Under the pieces are notes generated by a model. The model was not told where the DNA came from and ran no database searches. It saw only the letters and a list, made by a program, of their open reading frames with translations. The translations under genes were made by a program, and so were the position numbers. Positions 34,576-43,162 of a DNA stretch of 64,000 nucleotides are shown here, piece by piece. Position 1 is the first letter of the stretch, and the number at the start of each line of letters is the position of its first letter. The stretch is from Gammaproteobacteria bacterium UBA2965. Its GTDB lineage: Bacteria > Pseudomonadota > Gammaproteobacteria > Pseudomonadales > Azotimanducaceae. Where the stretch lies: the NCBI GenBank assembly GCA_002348385.1, contig DEBD01000038.1, positions 56,584 through 120,583 of the forward strand, read 5' to 3'.

Positions 34576-35685
34576 TCAGCCATCGGCTAGATCACCAGCG
34601 TTTGTGACCGGGGTGTCGCTAGCGAGCTTGTCTGCGTTGCTGCCCGTCAGTGAGACCAGAAACGCCACCATGGCGTCACGCTGATCTTCAGTGAGCGATA
34701 GCGGCCGCACCCGCGAGTCCTGTTGAGCGTGCCCGGCGCCACCTTGCGCGTAATACTCCACTACCGCCGCTAGCGTGGGCAAAGAGCCGTCGTGCATGTA
34801 AGGGGCAGTAAGCGCCACGTTGCGAAGGCCCGGCGTTTTGTAGCGCCACCTGTCTTCAGCCAGCCCGGTCACTTCGTGACGACCGGTGTCCCGTGGCGTA
34901 CTGCCGGCTCGTGCTTCCAGCAAGCCGATGCCCGTGTTGTGAAATTGGTGGTCGGTGAACAGCGCCCACCCGGTAGCAAGTGAGTGGCAGCTGGCGCAGT
35001 CGGAACGCACGAATAACTCGAATCCCAGCTTCTCCATGGGGCCCACCGCATAGGTGTCGCCGCCGAAGTACCAGCGATCGAAAGGGGAATCCCCTGAAAG
35101 CAGGCTGCGCTGGTAGGCGGTGATAGCGGTTCCCAAATGGTCCTCGCGGGCAGATTGCGCGAAGCTTGGTTCAAAAGTAGCGGCGTAGTCGTCAAGCCTC
35201 GCGATACGCTGGGTGACCTCGGCTCTGGTGCGGTTGCCCATCTCGTTGGGCGCGAGTAACACAGACCAGATCTGCTCCGCCAGGTCGTCTTCGCGGCCGT
35301 CGTGAAACAGCGTTTCAGCGAAAGCTACGTTATACAGGCTGGGGGCGTTGCGGCGCAGCGCTCGACCACCAATTCCCACTGGCTTTGCCGCACCGTTCTG
35401 GGTAAACCCCTCGCTGGGCGCGTGGCACGTGGCACACGAAACACTGGCGTCGGCTGATAGGCGCGGGTCGAAAAAGAGCCGCTTGCCCAGTCGAACCGCC
35501 GCGGGATCGAGCGGTTGGTGCGGCTTGGGCAGGCCCAAAGGAACCGGCGCATGGTAGCCCGCGTTGTCATCGAGTAGTGGGTCAACTCGGCCGCTCGCCG
35601 GTGCGCCGGCGAGCAACAGAACCACTGCCCCCAGCCATGCCATCCGTTTTGACGGATGGCGGAGGCGGTAGGGGTGCGCTGACAT
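34576..35685 (-). CDS. diheme cytochrome c peroxidase (MauG/CcpA family)
   Basis: 369 residues with an N-terminal signal (WLGAVVLLLAGAPASG) and two heme c sites: CATCH in the N-terminal domain (SADASVSCATCHAP) and CASCH in the second (VRSDCASCHSLATGW). Also LGKRLFFDPRLSAD, APSLYNVAFAETLFHDGRED and TPGLRNVALTAPYMHDGSL, which are family hallmarks. It reduces periplasmic H2O2, or in MauG-like relatives oxidises protein partners. It is 24 bp downstream of a TPR lipoprotein gene on the same strand, so the two are probably one operon. It is convergent with ileS, 9 bp away. Confidence 0.93.
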   Translation of the reverse strand: MSAHPYRLRHPSKRMAWLGAVVLLLAGAPASGRVDPLLDDNAGYHAPVPLGLPKPHQPLDPAAVRLGKRLFFDPRLSADASVSCATCHAPSEGFTQNGAAKPVGIGGRALRRNAPSLYNVAFAETLFHDGREDDLAEQIWSVLLAPNEMGNRTRAEVTQRIARLDDYAATFEPSFAQSAREDHLGTAITAYQRSLLSGDSPFDRWYFGGDTYAVGPMEKLGFELFVRSDCASCHSLATGWALFTDHQFHNTGIGLLEARAGSTPRDTGRHEVTGLAEDRWRYKTPGLRNVALTAPYMHDGSLPTLAAVVEYYAQGGAGHAQQDSRVRPLSLTEDQRDAMVAFLVSLTGSNADKLASDTPVTNAGDLADG

Positions 35686-35709
35686 GGCTTTCGGGCACGC
35701 GTGGGGTGC

Positions 35710-37392
35710 CTAGCTGGAGCCGGCGATGGGGGCAATGTCGGAATGGCGCCAGGCGTTGGCCGCCGCGGCTTGTGTCTCCTCCGAGGGAATGCCGAGCGCC
35801 CGTTGCGCTTCGGCCAGGCCCTGCAGGGACCACCCGTTGGCTGGAAAGTACTCCAGATCCTCGGTAAAGGCAGCGGCTGCCAGTTCAGGCTTACCGGCCG
35901 CGAGGTAGGCGGCCCCCAGCGCCTGGCGGGTTGGGAAGTGCCAGTGCGGCGGCTCCGCGTACGGTAGAGAATCCTGCGTGGCGACGGCCTGGAGCAGGTG
36001 CTCGATCTCGCCATCGCGGCTGCCGTTAGCCCTGGCGATACGGGCCTTCACCAGCAAAGCGGCTATGCTGGCAAGCTGGTCACCCAGGTCACCCTGGCGG
36101 GCCATCTGTGCCCGGAACCGGCCCTGGGCCACGATGTCGTTCATGGCTGTGAGTTCGCCTGTTGCCCGCTGGACGTTACCCAGGCTGGCAAACGCCATGC
36201 CGCGAGCGTAGTGGCGCATGTAGGTGGCGATGATGAGCCCCGACGGCGGCTCTTCGATAGCCAGGGCCTCCTGCCACATGCCGAAACGAACGTAGGTGTA
36301 CGCGGGAACTGCCAGGTAGACCTGTATGCCGCCCATCTGGCGTGCCATGTCCAGAGGAACCTTCTCGCGGAGCTTGAGCGCGGAGCTTACGGACAGGTCG
36401 AGCCGCCCCTCCATCATGGCCGAATACCACAGGAAGTGAATGTTGTGCGGGTAGTAGGCGGCCGGATAGAACCCCTGGGCGTTGCATTGGCTGATGTAGT
36501 CCTCGTCCGCCAGCGCGGCTTGCTCGTTGGCGATCACCGCATCGTGGTATCGCCCCACGCGCAGGTAGATGTGCGATGGCATGTGAACGAGGTGGCCCGC
36601 TACCGGAACCAGGTCGCCCAGCCGGTCCGCGGCTGGTTCCGCCAGTTTCGGCGAGAATCGCTCCATCAAGTGGATGTACAGATGCAGCGCGCCTGGATGG
36701 TTGGGGTCGGCTGCAATGACGGACTCCAGGGCGCGGACTAGAGCCGGCGTGCGCGCCCGCGGGTTGCCGTCGTCGTCCCAATAGTCCCAGGGGTATGTAT
36801 CCATGATCGCTTCGGCGTAAAGGGATTGTACGTGCACGTCTTCCGGATACTCGGCAGCTACGTCTGCCATGACTTCGGCATAGTCCAGGTCCATGGCGGC
36901 GCGGTCGTCGCCATCTTCGCTGTAGCGGTGATCCAACGCGTCGATCAGCGCCTGCTCCAACTCCGATTCGTTGGCCCGCAGTTCGGTGGCCCGGCCAAGG
37001 GCCTCCCAGGCGATAGGCACATCCTCCGGCGCCATCTCCTTGTTGATGTTGGGACCGTGAACCAGGGCCACGCCCCACCAGCAGATACCGCAGGAGGGGT
37101 CGAGGCGGGCTGCCTCGCGAAACGAGCGTGCGGCTTCTGCGTGATTGAACCCGTAGCTCAGGGTGATCGCCTGATTGAAATAGGCTTGCGCCCGGGGTGA
37201 CGTGGTGGTGATGGGAAAATTAACGGAACCGATTTTGTCCAGCAGTGGTGCGGTGCTGACTCCGTCTTTCCCCGTCGGGGTTTGGAGACCTTCGGCCTCA
37301 GCACCTTCAGGCGCTTTTGCGTTGCAGGCGCTCAAGATGGCGAGCAGGAAGAGAGCGATCAGGTGGCTATGGAAGATTTGGCATCGTGTCAT
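35710..37392 (-). CDS. TPR-repeat lipoprotein
   Basis: 560 residues. Lipoprotein signal FLLAILSAC (lipobox Cys ~23). Residues ~60-110 hold a TPR with AQAYFNQAITLSYGFNHAEA and ARSFREAARLDPSCGICWWG; further repeats appear near ALESVIAADPNHPGALHLYI, RVGRYHDAVIANEQAAL and AYLAAGKPELAAAAFTEDLE. The conserved block AGHLVHMPSHIYLRVGRY is typical of a periplasmic TPR family often found beside cytochromes. The CxxC at GICWW lacks the His needed for heme c. A scaffold role for the downstream peroxidase is inferred. Confidence 0.85.
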   Translation of the reverse strand: MTRCQIFHSHLIALFLLAILSACNAKAPEGAEAEGLQTPTGKDGVSTAPLLDKIGSVNFPITTTSPRAQAYFNQAITLSYGFNHAEAARSFREAARLDPSCGICWWGVALVHGPNINKEMAPEDVPIAWEALGRATELRANESELEQALIDALDHRYSEDGDDRAAMDLDYAEVMADVAAEYPEDVHVQSLYAEAIMDTYPWDYWDDDGNPRARTPALVRALESVIAADPNHPGALHLYIHLMERFSPKLAEPAADRLGDLVPVAGHLVHMPSHIYLRVGRYHDAVIANEQAALADEDYISQCNAQGFYPAAYYPHNIHFLWYSAMMEGRLDLSVSSALKLREKVPLDMARQMGGIQVYLAVPAYTYVRFGMWQEALAIEEPPSGLIIATYMRHYARGMAFASLGNVQRATGELTAMNDIVAQGRFRAQMARQGDLGDQLASIAALLVKARIARANGSRDGEIEHLLQAVATQDSLPYAEPPHWHFPTRQALGAAYLAAGKPELAAAAFTEDLEYFPANGWSLQGLAEAQRALGIPSEETQAAAANAWRHSDIAPIAGSS

Positions 37393-37510
37393 GGCAACCT
37401 CCGGGGTGTTTGTAGGACTTTACGCGCGGCCACGACGTAGCGTCCATAGTTGCCATCGGATGGAAATCATCGGTAAATAGTCCTGCGGCTCGGTGCTTGG
37501 CCCTTATGCG

Positions 37511-38317
37511 ATGACTCACCCTGAAAGCGATACCCACCCTGAACTTCCCCACGTCGGACGCTACGAGCGGGTCCTACCCGTAAGCCTGGAGCGAATGTTC
37601 GAAAATGTGCTGGACTGGGCGCACCTGCCCTGGGTGCATGCATCGACGTTCGCGGGTATCCGTTGTGAAGACTACGGGGCGTGGGGATGGCGAGCAGAGG
37701 TGGTTGACCCTGCCGGCAGCAAGTGGACCGTTGAGCTGAAGCTGGATCGCGCACGTCGGCGCTGGATTACGCGCAACCTGGATGGTGCGTACGCCGGTGC
37801 GCAGATCTGGTCCCAGCTGTCGGAGGTGGACGACGCTGCTCCCTCGCTGCGCGTGGCTGTGGATTTTTACGTGCCCGGAATCGCCGCGGAACAGCGCGCG
37901 CGCGCAGGTGACGCCTATAGAAGGCTCTACCAGCGGCTTTACGATGAAGACGTGGACATGATGGTGCAACGTCAGCGTCAGCTGGAGTTGCGCATCGATT
38001 CCCTTGGCGCTGCCAGCCTGTGTCTGGGTTCGCGCGCAGAGTTGGTTCTACCTGTGAAGGCGACGCTTGCCGGTCGTGAGTTCGTCGTAGCCGACGTGGA
38101 CGGGCAGCTGCGTGGCTATCCGGCTCGTTGTCCGCACCTGCTCGGTCCGCTGGACGCTGCCCTGCCTCAGAACGGCCAGCTGACGTGTCCCTGGCATGGA
38201 TTTCGTTTCGACCTGAATACGGGCGAGTGCGCCTCGGCGGTGGGGCTGCGCCTGCACCCGCTGGCAGTGGCCGAGGAGGATGGGGACGGACAGCTATGGT
38301 TGAGGATTGAACCTTAA
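37511..38317 (+). CDS. Rieske non-heme iron oxygenase-like protein, domains in reversed order
   Basis: 268 residues. The N-terminal half resembles the catalytic domain of Rieske oxygenases: ENVLDWAHLPWVHAS gives the N-x2-D-x2-H-x4-H iron motif (D35, H38, H43), and LYDEDVDMMVQRQRQL (~145-160) fits the third ligand (Asp)/Gln region. The C-terminal half is a Rieske ferredoxin domain with CPH (in ARCPHLLGPLD) and CPWHGFRFDLNTGEC binding a 2Fe-2S cluster. Standard oxygenase alpha subunits have Rieske first and iron domain second; here the order is reversed. The alternative GTG at 37493 adds six residues. A reductase partner is not in the window. Confidence 0.85.
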   Translation: MTHPESDTHPELPHVGRYERVLPVSLERMFENVLDWAHLPWVHASTFAGIRCEDYGAWGWRAEVVDPAGSKWTVELKLDRARRRWITRNLDGAYAGAQIWSQLSEVDDAAPSLRVAVDFYVPGIAAEQRARAGDAYRRLYQRLYDEDVDMMVQRQRQLELRIDSLGAASLCLGSRAELVLPVKATLAGREFVVADVDGQLRGYPARCPHLLGPLDAALPQNGQLTCPWHGFRFDLNTGECASAVGLRLHPLAVAEEDGDGQLWLRIEP

Positions 38318-38340
38318 CCTACACAGCGCGGTGGCCGGGC

Positions 38341-38369
38341 AAAAAAAAGCGGGGTCTTTCAGACCCCGC
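38341..38369 (-). terminator. strong intrinsic terminator, minus strand
   Basis: Perfect 9-bp stem GCGGGGTCT/AGACCCCGC with a 3-nt loop (38349-38369). Read on the minus strand it is followed by eight T (38348-38341). On the plus strand there is no T-run after it, so it serves a minus-strand transcript, although no minus-strand gene precedes it. Confidence 0.85.
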
Positions 38370-38474
38370 GACCCTCAGCTGGTTACCGAGGAGCGAGACG
38401 CTTGAGGGATACCCGAGGAAGGGAGGGGAGGGGATTTCAGGTACCCCTCAGCGAATCGTTGGAGGAATGTTACT
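38341..38474 (-). ncRNA. predicted small RNA with C/U-rich anti-Shine-Dalgarno stretch
   Basis: An orphan promoter (38481-38509) and an orphan intrinsic terminator (38341-38369) face each other on the minus strand with no open reading frame between them, defining a transcript of about 134 nt. Its middle (38413-38440) reads as CCCCTCCCCTCCCTTCCTC in RNA sense, complementary to Shine-Dalgarno sequences, as in many regulatory RNAs that block translation starts. It lies between the Rieske gene and the LysR gene. No homology was tested. Confidence 0.5.
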
Positions 38475-38532
38475 TTAGGTAACATAAAATGCAACCGTAC
38501 GTAACGCAACGTATTGTTGCATAAATGCAACA
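38467..38532. promoter_or_regulatory. palindromes and GCAAC repeats upstream of the LysR gene
   Basis: Two perfect palindromes: ATGTTAC-TTTAG-GTAACAT (38467-38485) and TGTTGCAT-AA-ATGCAACA (38515-38532). Between them GCAAC recurs at 38491 and 38506, so four GCAAC/GTTGC half-sites fall within 41 bp. The last ends 45 bp before the LysR start, the usual place for an autoregulatory LysR operator. The first palindrome overlaps the small-RNA promoter's -10 region. Confidence 0.65.
38481..38509 (-). promoter_or_regulatory. sigma70-like promoter for the predicted small RNA
   Basis: On the minus strand a -35 element TTGCGT (38504-38509) and a -10 element TATGTT (38481-38486) are separated by exactly 17 bp. 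The predicted start is near 38474. The -10 overlaps the ATGTTAC palindrome, suggesting repression by the adjacent LysR protein. Confidence 0.5.
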
Positions 38533-38577
38533 TGACGAGCATTATTAATTCCAGGAAGGTTAGTCAACGAGCTTTGC

Positions 38578-39420
38578 ATGACCGACTGGGACGACTACCG
38601 CTTTGCCGCGGCCGTGGCGCAGGCGGGTACGGTCAGAGGCGCCGCGGACTTGCTGGGCGTGCACCCTTCCACGGTGACCCGGCGCATTGACCATTTCGAG
38701 CAGCGTCTTGGGATCAAGCTGTTCGCCCGCAGCGTCCGCGGCCTGGTGCCCACGGCCGAGGGCCGCCGAGTGGTCGGTGCGCTCGACAACATCAGCAAAG
38801 TGCTGCAGCGTCTGGAAACTGCGTTGGTGCGAGGCGCCAGGGAAATAGCGGGCGAGCTCAAGTTGTCGGTTTCCCCGGTGCTGACGCCTGAGTTGTTCCT
38901 GCCGGCGTTGAAGGAGCTCACGGATGCGCATTCAGCATTGAGCGTATCGGTGTCACCCCACTGGACTGCCGCGCCGCTGCAGCGGCGTGAGGCCGATGTG
39001 TCGTTGCTGGTGTTGCGGCAGGCGCCTGACGAACTGGTGGGTCGGTCCGTAGGAGCGATATCGTTTTCAGCTCGTGCTCAGGCTGAGGAGGCAGCACGCT
39101 GGCCGGACCATTGCTCCTGGCTGCCATCCGCGTTGCAACAAGCGATCGCACCGGATCTCGTGGTGCCGGCGGCGCAGAGCGGCGGCAGTCTAGAGTCGGT
39201 GGAACTGCAGTTGGCGGCGGCAGGTGCCGGCCTGGGAGCGACGCTGCTTCCAACCTATCGCGCCCTCCAGGTGTCCGGGCTGGTGGAGCTGGCGCTGCCG
39301 TGCCCGACCGCCGAGGTCTGGGTGCTTTCCCACCCGGACGCGCGGGGCATGGCCAGCACGCAGGCGCTGGCTGGTGCGCTCGCCGACGCCATGCGCGGCG
39401 CCGAACTCGATATTGGCTAG
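38578..39420 (+). CDS. LysR-family transcriptional regulator
   Basis: 280 residues. N-terminal helix-turn-helix: WDDYRFAAAVAQAGTVRGAA, LLGVHPSTVTRRIDHFEQRL, GIKLFARSVRGLVPTAEG. The effector domain begins around residue 90 (ELKLSVSPVLTPELF) with the shortened, less conserved form seen in regulators of the AmpR-distant/YafC type. Targets are unknown; palindromic sites directly upstream point to autoregulation and possibly to the neighbouring small RNA. The Rieske gene upstream and rhamnosidase-like gene downstream are candidate targets. Confidence 0.9.
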   Translation: MTDWDDYRFAAAVAQAGTVRGAADLLGVHPSTVTRRIDHFEQRLGIKLFARSVRGLVPTAEGRRVVGALDNISKVLQRLETALVRGAREIAGELKLSVSPVLTPELFLPALKELTDAHSALSVSVSPHWTAAPLQRREADVSLLVLRQAPDELVGRSVGAISFSARAQAEEAARWPDHCSWLPSALQQAIAPDLVVPAAQSGGSLESVELQLAAAGAGLGATLLPTYRALQVSGLVELALPCPTAEVWVLSHPDARGMASTQALAGALADAMRGAELDIG

Positions 39421-39524
39421 GGCTATTGGTTGCGCGCTGCTGGGCAAGAGCGCAGAATCATCGGGCAAATGGAGTTGACCCAAGCCAGCCAAAGGACCGG
39501 TGCCGCGGGCAGGGGGAGCACTAA

Positions 39525-42116
39525 ATGCTAGGCGCGCCGCGGCGCCTGCGCTGCGAATATCTCCACAACCCAATCGGAATCGACGTTGCCATCCCGCGCC
39601 TGTCGTGGCGTGTGGAAGACACCCGCCCGGCAGAATTGCAAACGGCTTATCACCTTCTTGCGGCCAGCTCTCCGGTCCAGCTTCATGCTGATGTGGGAGA
39701 TTTATGGGACACCGGCCGGGTGCCGAGCAGCCAGACCCTCAACGTGGAGTACCGGGGCGCACCGCTGGCCAGCGCTGAGCGCGTCTGGTGGAAGGTGCGC
39801 AGCTACGACAGCGACGGCCTGCCGAGCCCATGGAGCGAGATTTGCTGTTTTGAGATGGGCCTGCTGGAAGCGGGTGATTGGCAGGCCAGGTGGGTGCAGG
39901 CGCGGTTGCCGGGCAGCGCGGCGACGCCGGTGAGTGTGCCGCTGCTGCGCCGCGCTTTTGCGCTGCGTGAGCGTGTGAGTCGGGCACGCCTGTATATCAC
40001 CGCGCAAGGGTTGTACCACGCGGAACTCAACACAACGCCTGTGACGGAGCACGTGCTGACCCCACCGTGGACCGACTACCGAAAGCGTGTGGGCTATCAG
40101 ACCTACGACGTTACCGACCTGCTGCGTATGGGGGAAAACGTCCTGGGCGTGTTGCTGGCCGATGGTTGGTATGCGGGGCACCCGGGCATTGGGCCGCGCC
40201 AGCAGTATGGGGATGTCCCCCGACTGTTGGCACAGCTGGATGTCACCTATGCTTCCGGCGCGTCGTTCACAATGGCAACGGACGAGAGCTGGCGTTGGCA
40301 GCCATCCGGGCTTCTGCACTCTGACCTGATGGTGGGCGAGAGCAACGACCCACGCCAATGGACGGATGCCTGGAGCCAGCCAGGTGCGTTGCTGGACGAG
40401 GGGCAGCCTGTGCTTGCGCGGGCAAGGGAGCAAACCCTGGCGGCCATGCCTTACCCGGCATTGCTGGTGTTGGGTGACGTTGCCCCCGTGGGCCCGCCCG
40501 AAATTGTGCGCGAGCCACTCGCTCCCACGACGTATCTGTTCGATTTCGGTCGCGAAGTGTTTGGCCGGGCCAAAGTGCAGATCGATGCGCCGGCGGGCGT
40601 GCCGATACAGATGCGCTATGGGTCCGGCCGGGATCCTTCGGGTCAGTTGGGCCAATGGCATGCAGGCGCCGATCACTACACCACCTGCGGGCGGGAGGGT
40701 GAATGCTTCCAGCCGCTCTTCGTGGCACGCGGGTTTCGCTACCTGGAAATCGCCACCGAACTGCCGCCGTCCGCGTTGGTGTCCGTGCTGGCGCAGCCCA
40801 TCGGATTGCAGGAGGCTGGTCGGGGTCACTTCAGTTGCGATCTGAAAGCGGTCAACGACCAGGTCGATTGGCTGGGTGAGCGGCTGCAAGCGGCATGGCA
40901 TCACGTACCCATGGTGGGCCTGGCGCCGCGGGAGCGCATTGGTAATACGGCGGCGGGCAGCGCGTTGCTGGGAATCGGATCGCCCAGGTTCGACGTAGCC
41001 GGGCTATACGCCAAGTGGTTGCAGGATCTGATGGATGCGCAGCAGGAAGATGGCAGCTTTCCCGCGGTGGTGCCGCCCCTGCCAGGTGTGCCCGCGCTGC
41101 AGGGCGCCGGCGGTTCCGGTTGGTGCGATGCCTTCATGGAGAGCGCTTGGGGCGTATACCGCCACTTTGGAGATCGGGCTCTGCTGGAACGTTGCTACGG
41201 TGCCTTGCGCAAGCACCTGATGGGAATGGAGCAACGCTTCCCCGACCAGATCGTGTCCGCACCTGGCCACCCGCTGGCCGGCGATGCGCAATTGGGCAGG
41301 GGAGACATCGAAGCCACCGCCAGGTACTACGCCAGCGCCCGGCTGGCAGCGCGCGTCGCAGGGGTTCTGGGCAGAATCGCCGACCTGGAAGCCTTTGAGG
41401 AAATGGGTTCTCGGGTGCGTTCGGCATTTCGCCGGCGGTTTGTCACGTTGGATGGACTGATTGTTGGGGATGGGTTGGGTGCCCAGACTCAGGCACTGCA
41501 CCTGGGATTGTTCGATTCGCCGGAGCGCGACGCGGCGTTCGAGCAGGTGGTGGCAAGACTCGCAAGTTATCTTGCTGGCGATCAGGTCCTGCCGCACGTG
41601 CCGCACCTGCTCGATGTGCTCACCGCAAACGGGCGCCTCGATCTTGCCTACGCCTGGTTGATCGCCATGCTCGAGCGGGGTAAGCGCGACCTGGTGGCGT
41701 TGGGGAGCGTGTGTGAGTGGCTGCATAGAGGCGTGGCGGGGCTCAACCTAGAGACGGATCTGTCCGATTCCCACAATGCCTACCGGCGACTCTTGTTGCG
41801 CCCCTTGCCGCCCCTGGGTTTTGGGCCGGACGGCGAAAACGAGTGGATCGCATCGGTAGACACGTTAGACGAACCTCCCATTCGCTGGGTGAGCGCCAGC
41901 TTGGACACCGTCAACGGACGCTTCGAGTCCAGCTGGGAGATCACCCAAGATGCTTTCGAAGTGCGCCTTCATGTCCCCGCCAATTGTAGTGCCCGGGTGC
42001 TTATGCCCGGTGAGCAGGAACAGGTGGTGGCCGCAGGTCTGCACGTGTTCTCCTCGCCGTTGGTGGCGCCTCGCGACGGCATTCCCATCTTGAGAGAGGT
42101 GTCCGAGGGCGCTTAG
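39525..42116 (+). CDS. alpha-L-rhamnosidase (GH78)-like protein with altered active site
   Basis: 863 residues with GH78 layout: N-terminal FnIII-like module (PRLSWRVEDTRPAELQTAYH), carbohydrate-binding-like beta domains (ARLYITAQGLYHAELN; DVTDLLRMGENVLGVLLADG), the jellyroll block (LFDFGREVFGRAKVQI; EPLFVARGFRYLEI-like) and a helical (alpha/alpha)6 domain from ~440. The family's acid motif normally reads DCPQRERLGWTGD; here it is GLAPRERIGNTAAGS, keeping R-E-R but losing both flanking Asp residues and the Trp. The C-terminal base Glu in GSVCEWLHRGVAGL is kept. No signal peptide: cytoplasmic. The activity may be changed or lost. A GGGGGAG site precedes ATG 39525; it overlaps the mnmH stop by 4 bp. 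Confidence 0.85.
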   Translation: MLGAPRRLRCEYLHNPIGIDVAIPRLSWRVEDTRPAELQTAYHLLAASSPVQLHADVGDLWDTGRVPSSQTLNVEYRGAPLASAERVWWKVRSYDSDGLPSPWSEICCFEMGLLEAGDWQARWVQARLPGSAATPVSVPLLRRAFALRERVSRARLYITAQGLYHAELNTTPVTEHVLTPPWTDYRKRVGYQTYDVTDLLRMGENVLGVLLADGWYAGHPGIGPRQQYGDVPRLLAQLDVTYASGASFTMATDESWRWQPSGLLHSDLMVGESNDPRQWTDAWSQPGALLDEGQPVLARAREQTLAAMPYPALLVLGDVAPVGPPEIVREPLAPTTYLFDFGREVFGRAKVQIDAPAGVPIQMRYGSGRDPSGQLGQWHAGADHYTTCGREGECFQPLFVARGFRYLEIATELPPSALVSVLAQPIGLQEAGRGHFSCDLKAVNDQVDWLGERLQAAWHHVPMVGLAPRERIGNTAAGSALLGIGSPRFDVAGLYAKWLQDLMDAQQEDGSFPAVVPPLPGVPALQGAGGSGWCDAFMESAWGVYRHFGDRALLERCYGALRKHLMGMEQRFPDQIVSAPGHPLAGDAQLGRGDIEATARYYASARLAARVAGVLGRIADLEAFEEMGSRVRSAFRRRFVTLDGLIVGDGLGAQTQALHLGLFDSPERDAAFEQVVARLASYLAGDQVLPHVPHLLDVLTANGRLDLAYAWLIAMLERGKRDLVALGSVCEWLHRGVAGLNLETDLSDSHNAYRRLLLRPLPPLGFGPDGENEWIASVDTLDEPPIRWVSASLDTVNGRFESSWEITQDAFEVRLHVPANCSARVLMPGEQEQVVAAGLHVFSSPLVAPRDGIPILREVSEGA

Positions 42117-43162
42117 CCCGTCTCTGGTTGCGGCAGACTGTCCAGAAACCCCATCACGGTGTGCTGGTCTCCCCTCACCACCACCCGATCCTGCTTGCCC
42201 GCCAGCTGGTAGTCGTACATGGGGTCGTAGTACCACTCAAGCAATCGTTGGATCCAGGGCTCGTGGTGCCCGTCTGAGAATCCCCGCGCCAGGGCCTGAC
42301 TCACCTCGCGGTGGCGCAGACCGCCGAGACGACGGCGGATGCGATCCAGCGCCTGCTGGTAGTCGTTGTGCAGGCTTGCCGGGTCGGCCCCATCAGCTAG
42401 TGGTTGGTCCACGTACTCGTTTGCGATGTTGTGCGCACGGACTTCCAGTGCGACCTCCACCAGCAGCAGGGGCGTTTCCTGCATGTGCTGATACCAGGCA
42501 TTGGGAATCGCCAGGCGTCCAATGGTCTTGCTCTCATCCTCCAGCAGCAGCACATCCCCCGTATGGCGTAGGAAGGCCACCGCCAACCGGTTTTCAAAAT
42601 CCACCGGCGTGGGCTGACCACCGGGCAACGATCCGAATGCCGAACCGCGATGGTTGGCAAGGCCCTCCAGATCGATGCTCTCCGCGCGTTGCGTTATGAG
42701 GGTGGTCTTGCCGCTACCCGTTCGACCGCCGAGCACGAACCAGCGCTTGTGTGCGGGCGCGTCTTCGAGCACAGACAGACAGCAATGGCGCAGAGCTTTG
42801 AAGCCACCTGGCACCGTTGGCACGGAAACCGCGCGCTCTTGCAGCCAACGCGCGGCCGTTTGCGAGCGCAAACCGCCGCGCCAGCAGTACAACCACACCT
42901 GTTTGTGGGTTGCGGCAAAGCGAACCCAACTCTCCACGCGTTTTGCCTTGACGGCGCCACTGACCAGCGCTTCGCCCTTGGCGATTGCTTGAGGCTGGCC
43001 TTCATGACGATAGGCCACCCCGACCTCGTGGCGCTCTTCGTCGGCCAATAGTGGAAGGTTGGTGGCGCCGGGGATTGCGCCCTGCGCGAACTCACCGGGC
43101 GCACGAACGTCGATGAAGGTGGGGTTCTGCGCCAGTAGCGCTTTGAGATCCACGCCGCTCAC
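42113..43162 (-). CDS. mnmH: tRNA 2-selenouridine synthase
   Basis: 349 residues. An N-terminal rhodanese domain with the active Cys93 in LYCWRGGLRSQTAARWL, then a P-loop domain with Walker A GGRTGSGKT (145-153). MnmH converts the wobble 2-thiouridine of tRNAs for Lys, Glu and Gln to 2-selenouridine, via a geranylated intermediate, using selenophosphate from SelD. Its presence implies a selD gene elsewhere in the genome. The start at 43162 overlaps the Sel1 lipoprotein stop by 4 bp (ATGA), so the two are coupled. Confidence 0.95.
   Translation of the reverse strand: MSGVDLKALLAQNPTFIDVRAPGEFAQGAIPGATNLPLLADEERHEVGVAYRHEGQPQAIAKGEALVSGAVKAKRVESWVRFAATHKQVWLYCWRGGLRSQTAARWLQERAVSVPTVPGGFKALRHCCLSVLEDAPAHKRWFVLGGRTGSGKTTLITQRAESIDLEGLANHRGSAFGSLPGGQPTPVDFENRLAVAFLRHTGDVLLLEDESKTIGRLAIPNAWYQHMQETPLLLVEVALEVRAHNIANEYVDQPLADGADPASLHNDYQQALDRIRRRLGGLRHREVSQALARGFSDGHHEPWIQRLLEWYYDPMYDYQLAGKQDRVVVRGDQHTVMGFLDSLPQPETG

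Noticed and set aside
39702..40904. 400-codon minus-strand open frame over the GH78-like gene
   Set aside because: Arg/His/Gln-rich shadow of the rhamnosidase-like gene without motifs.
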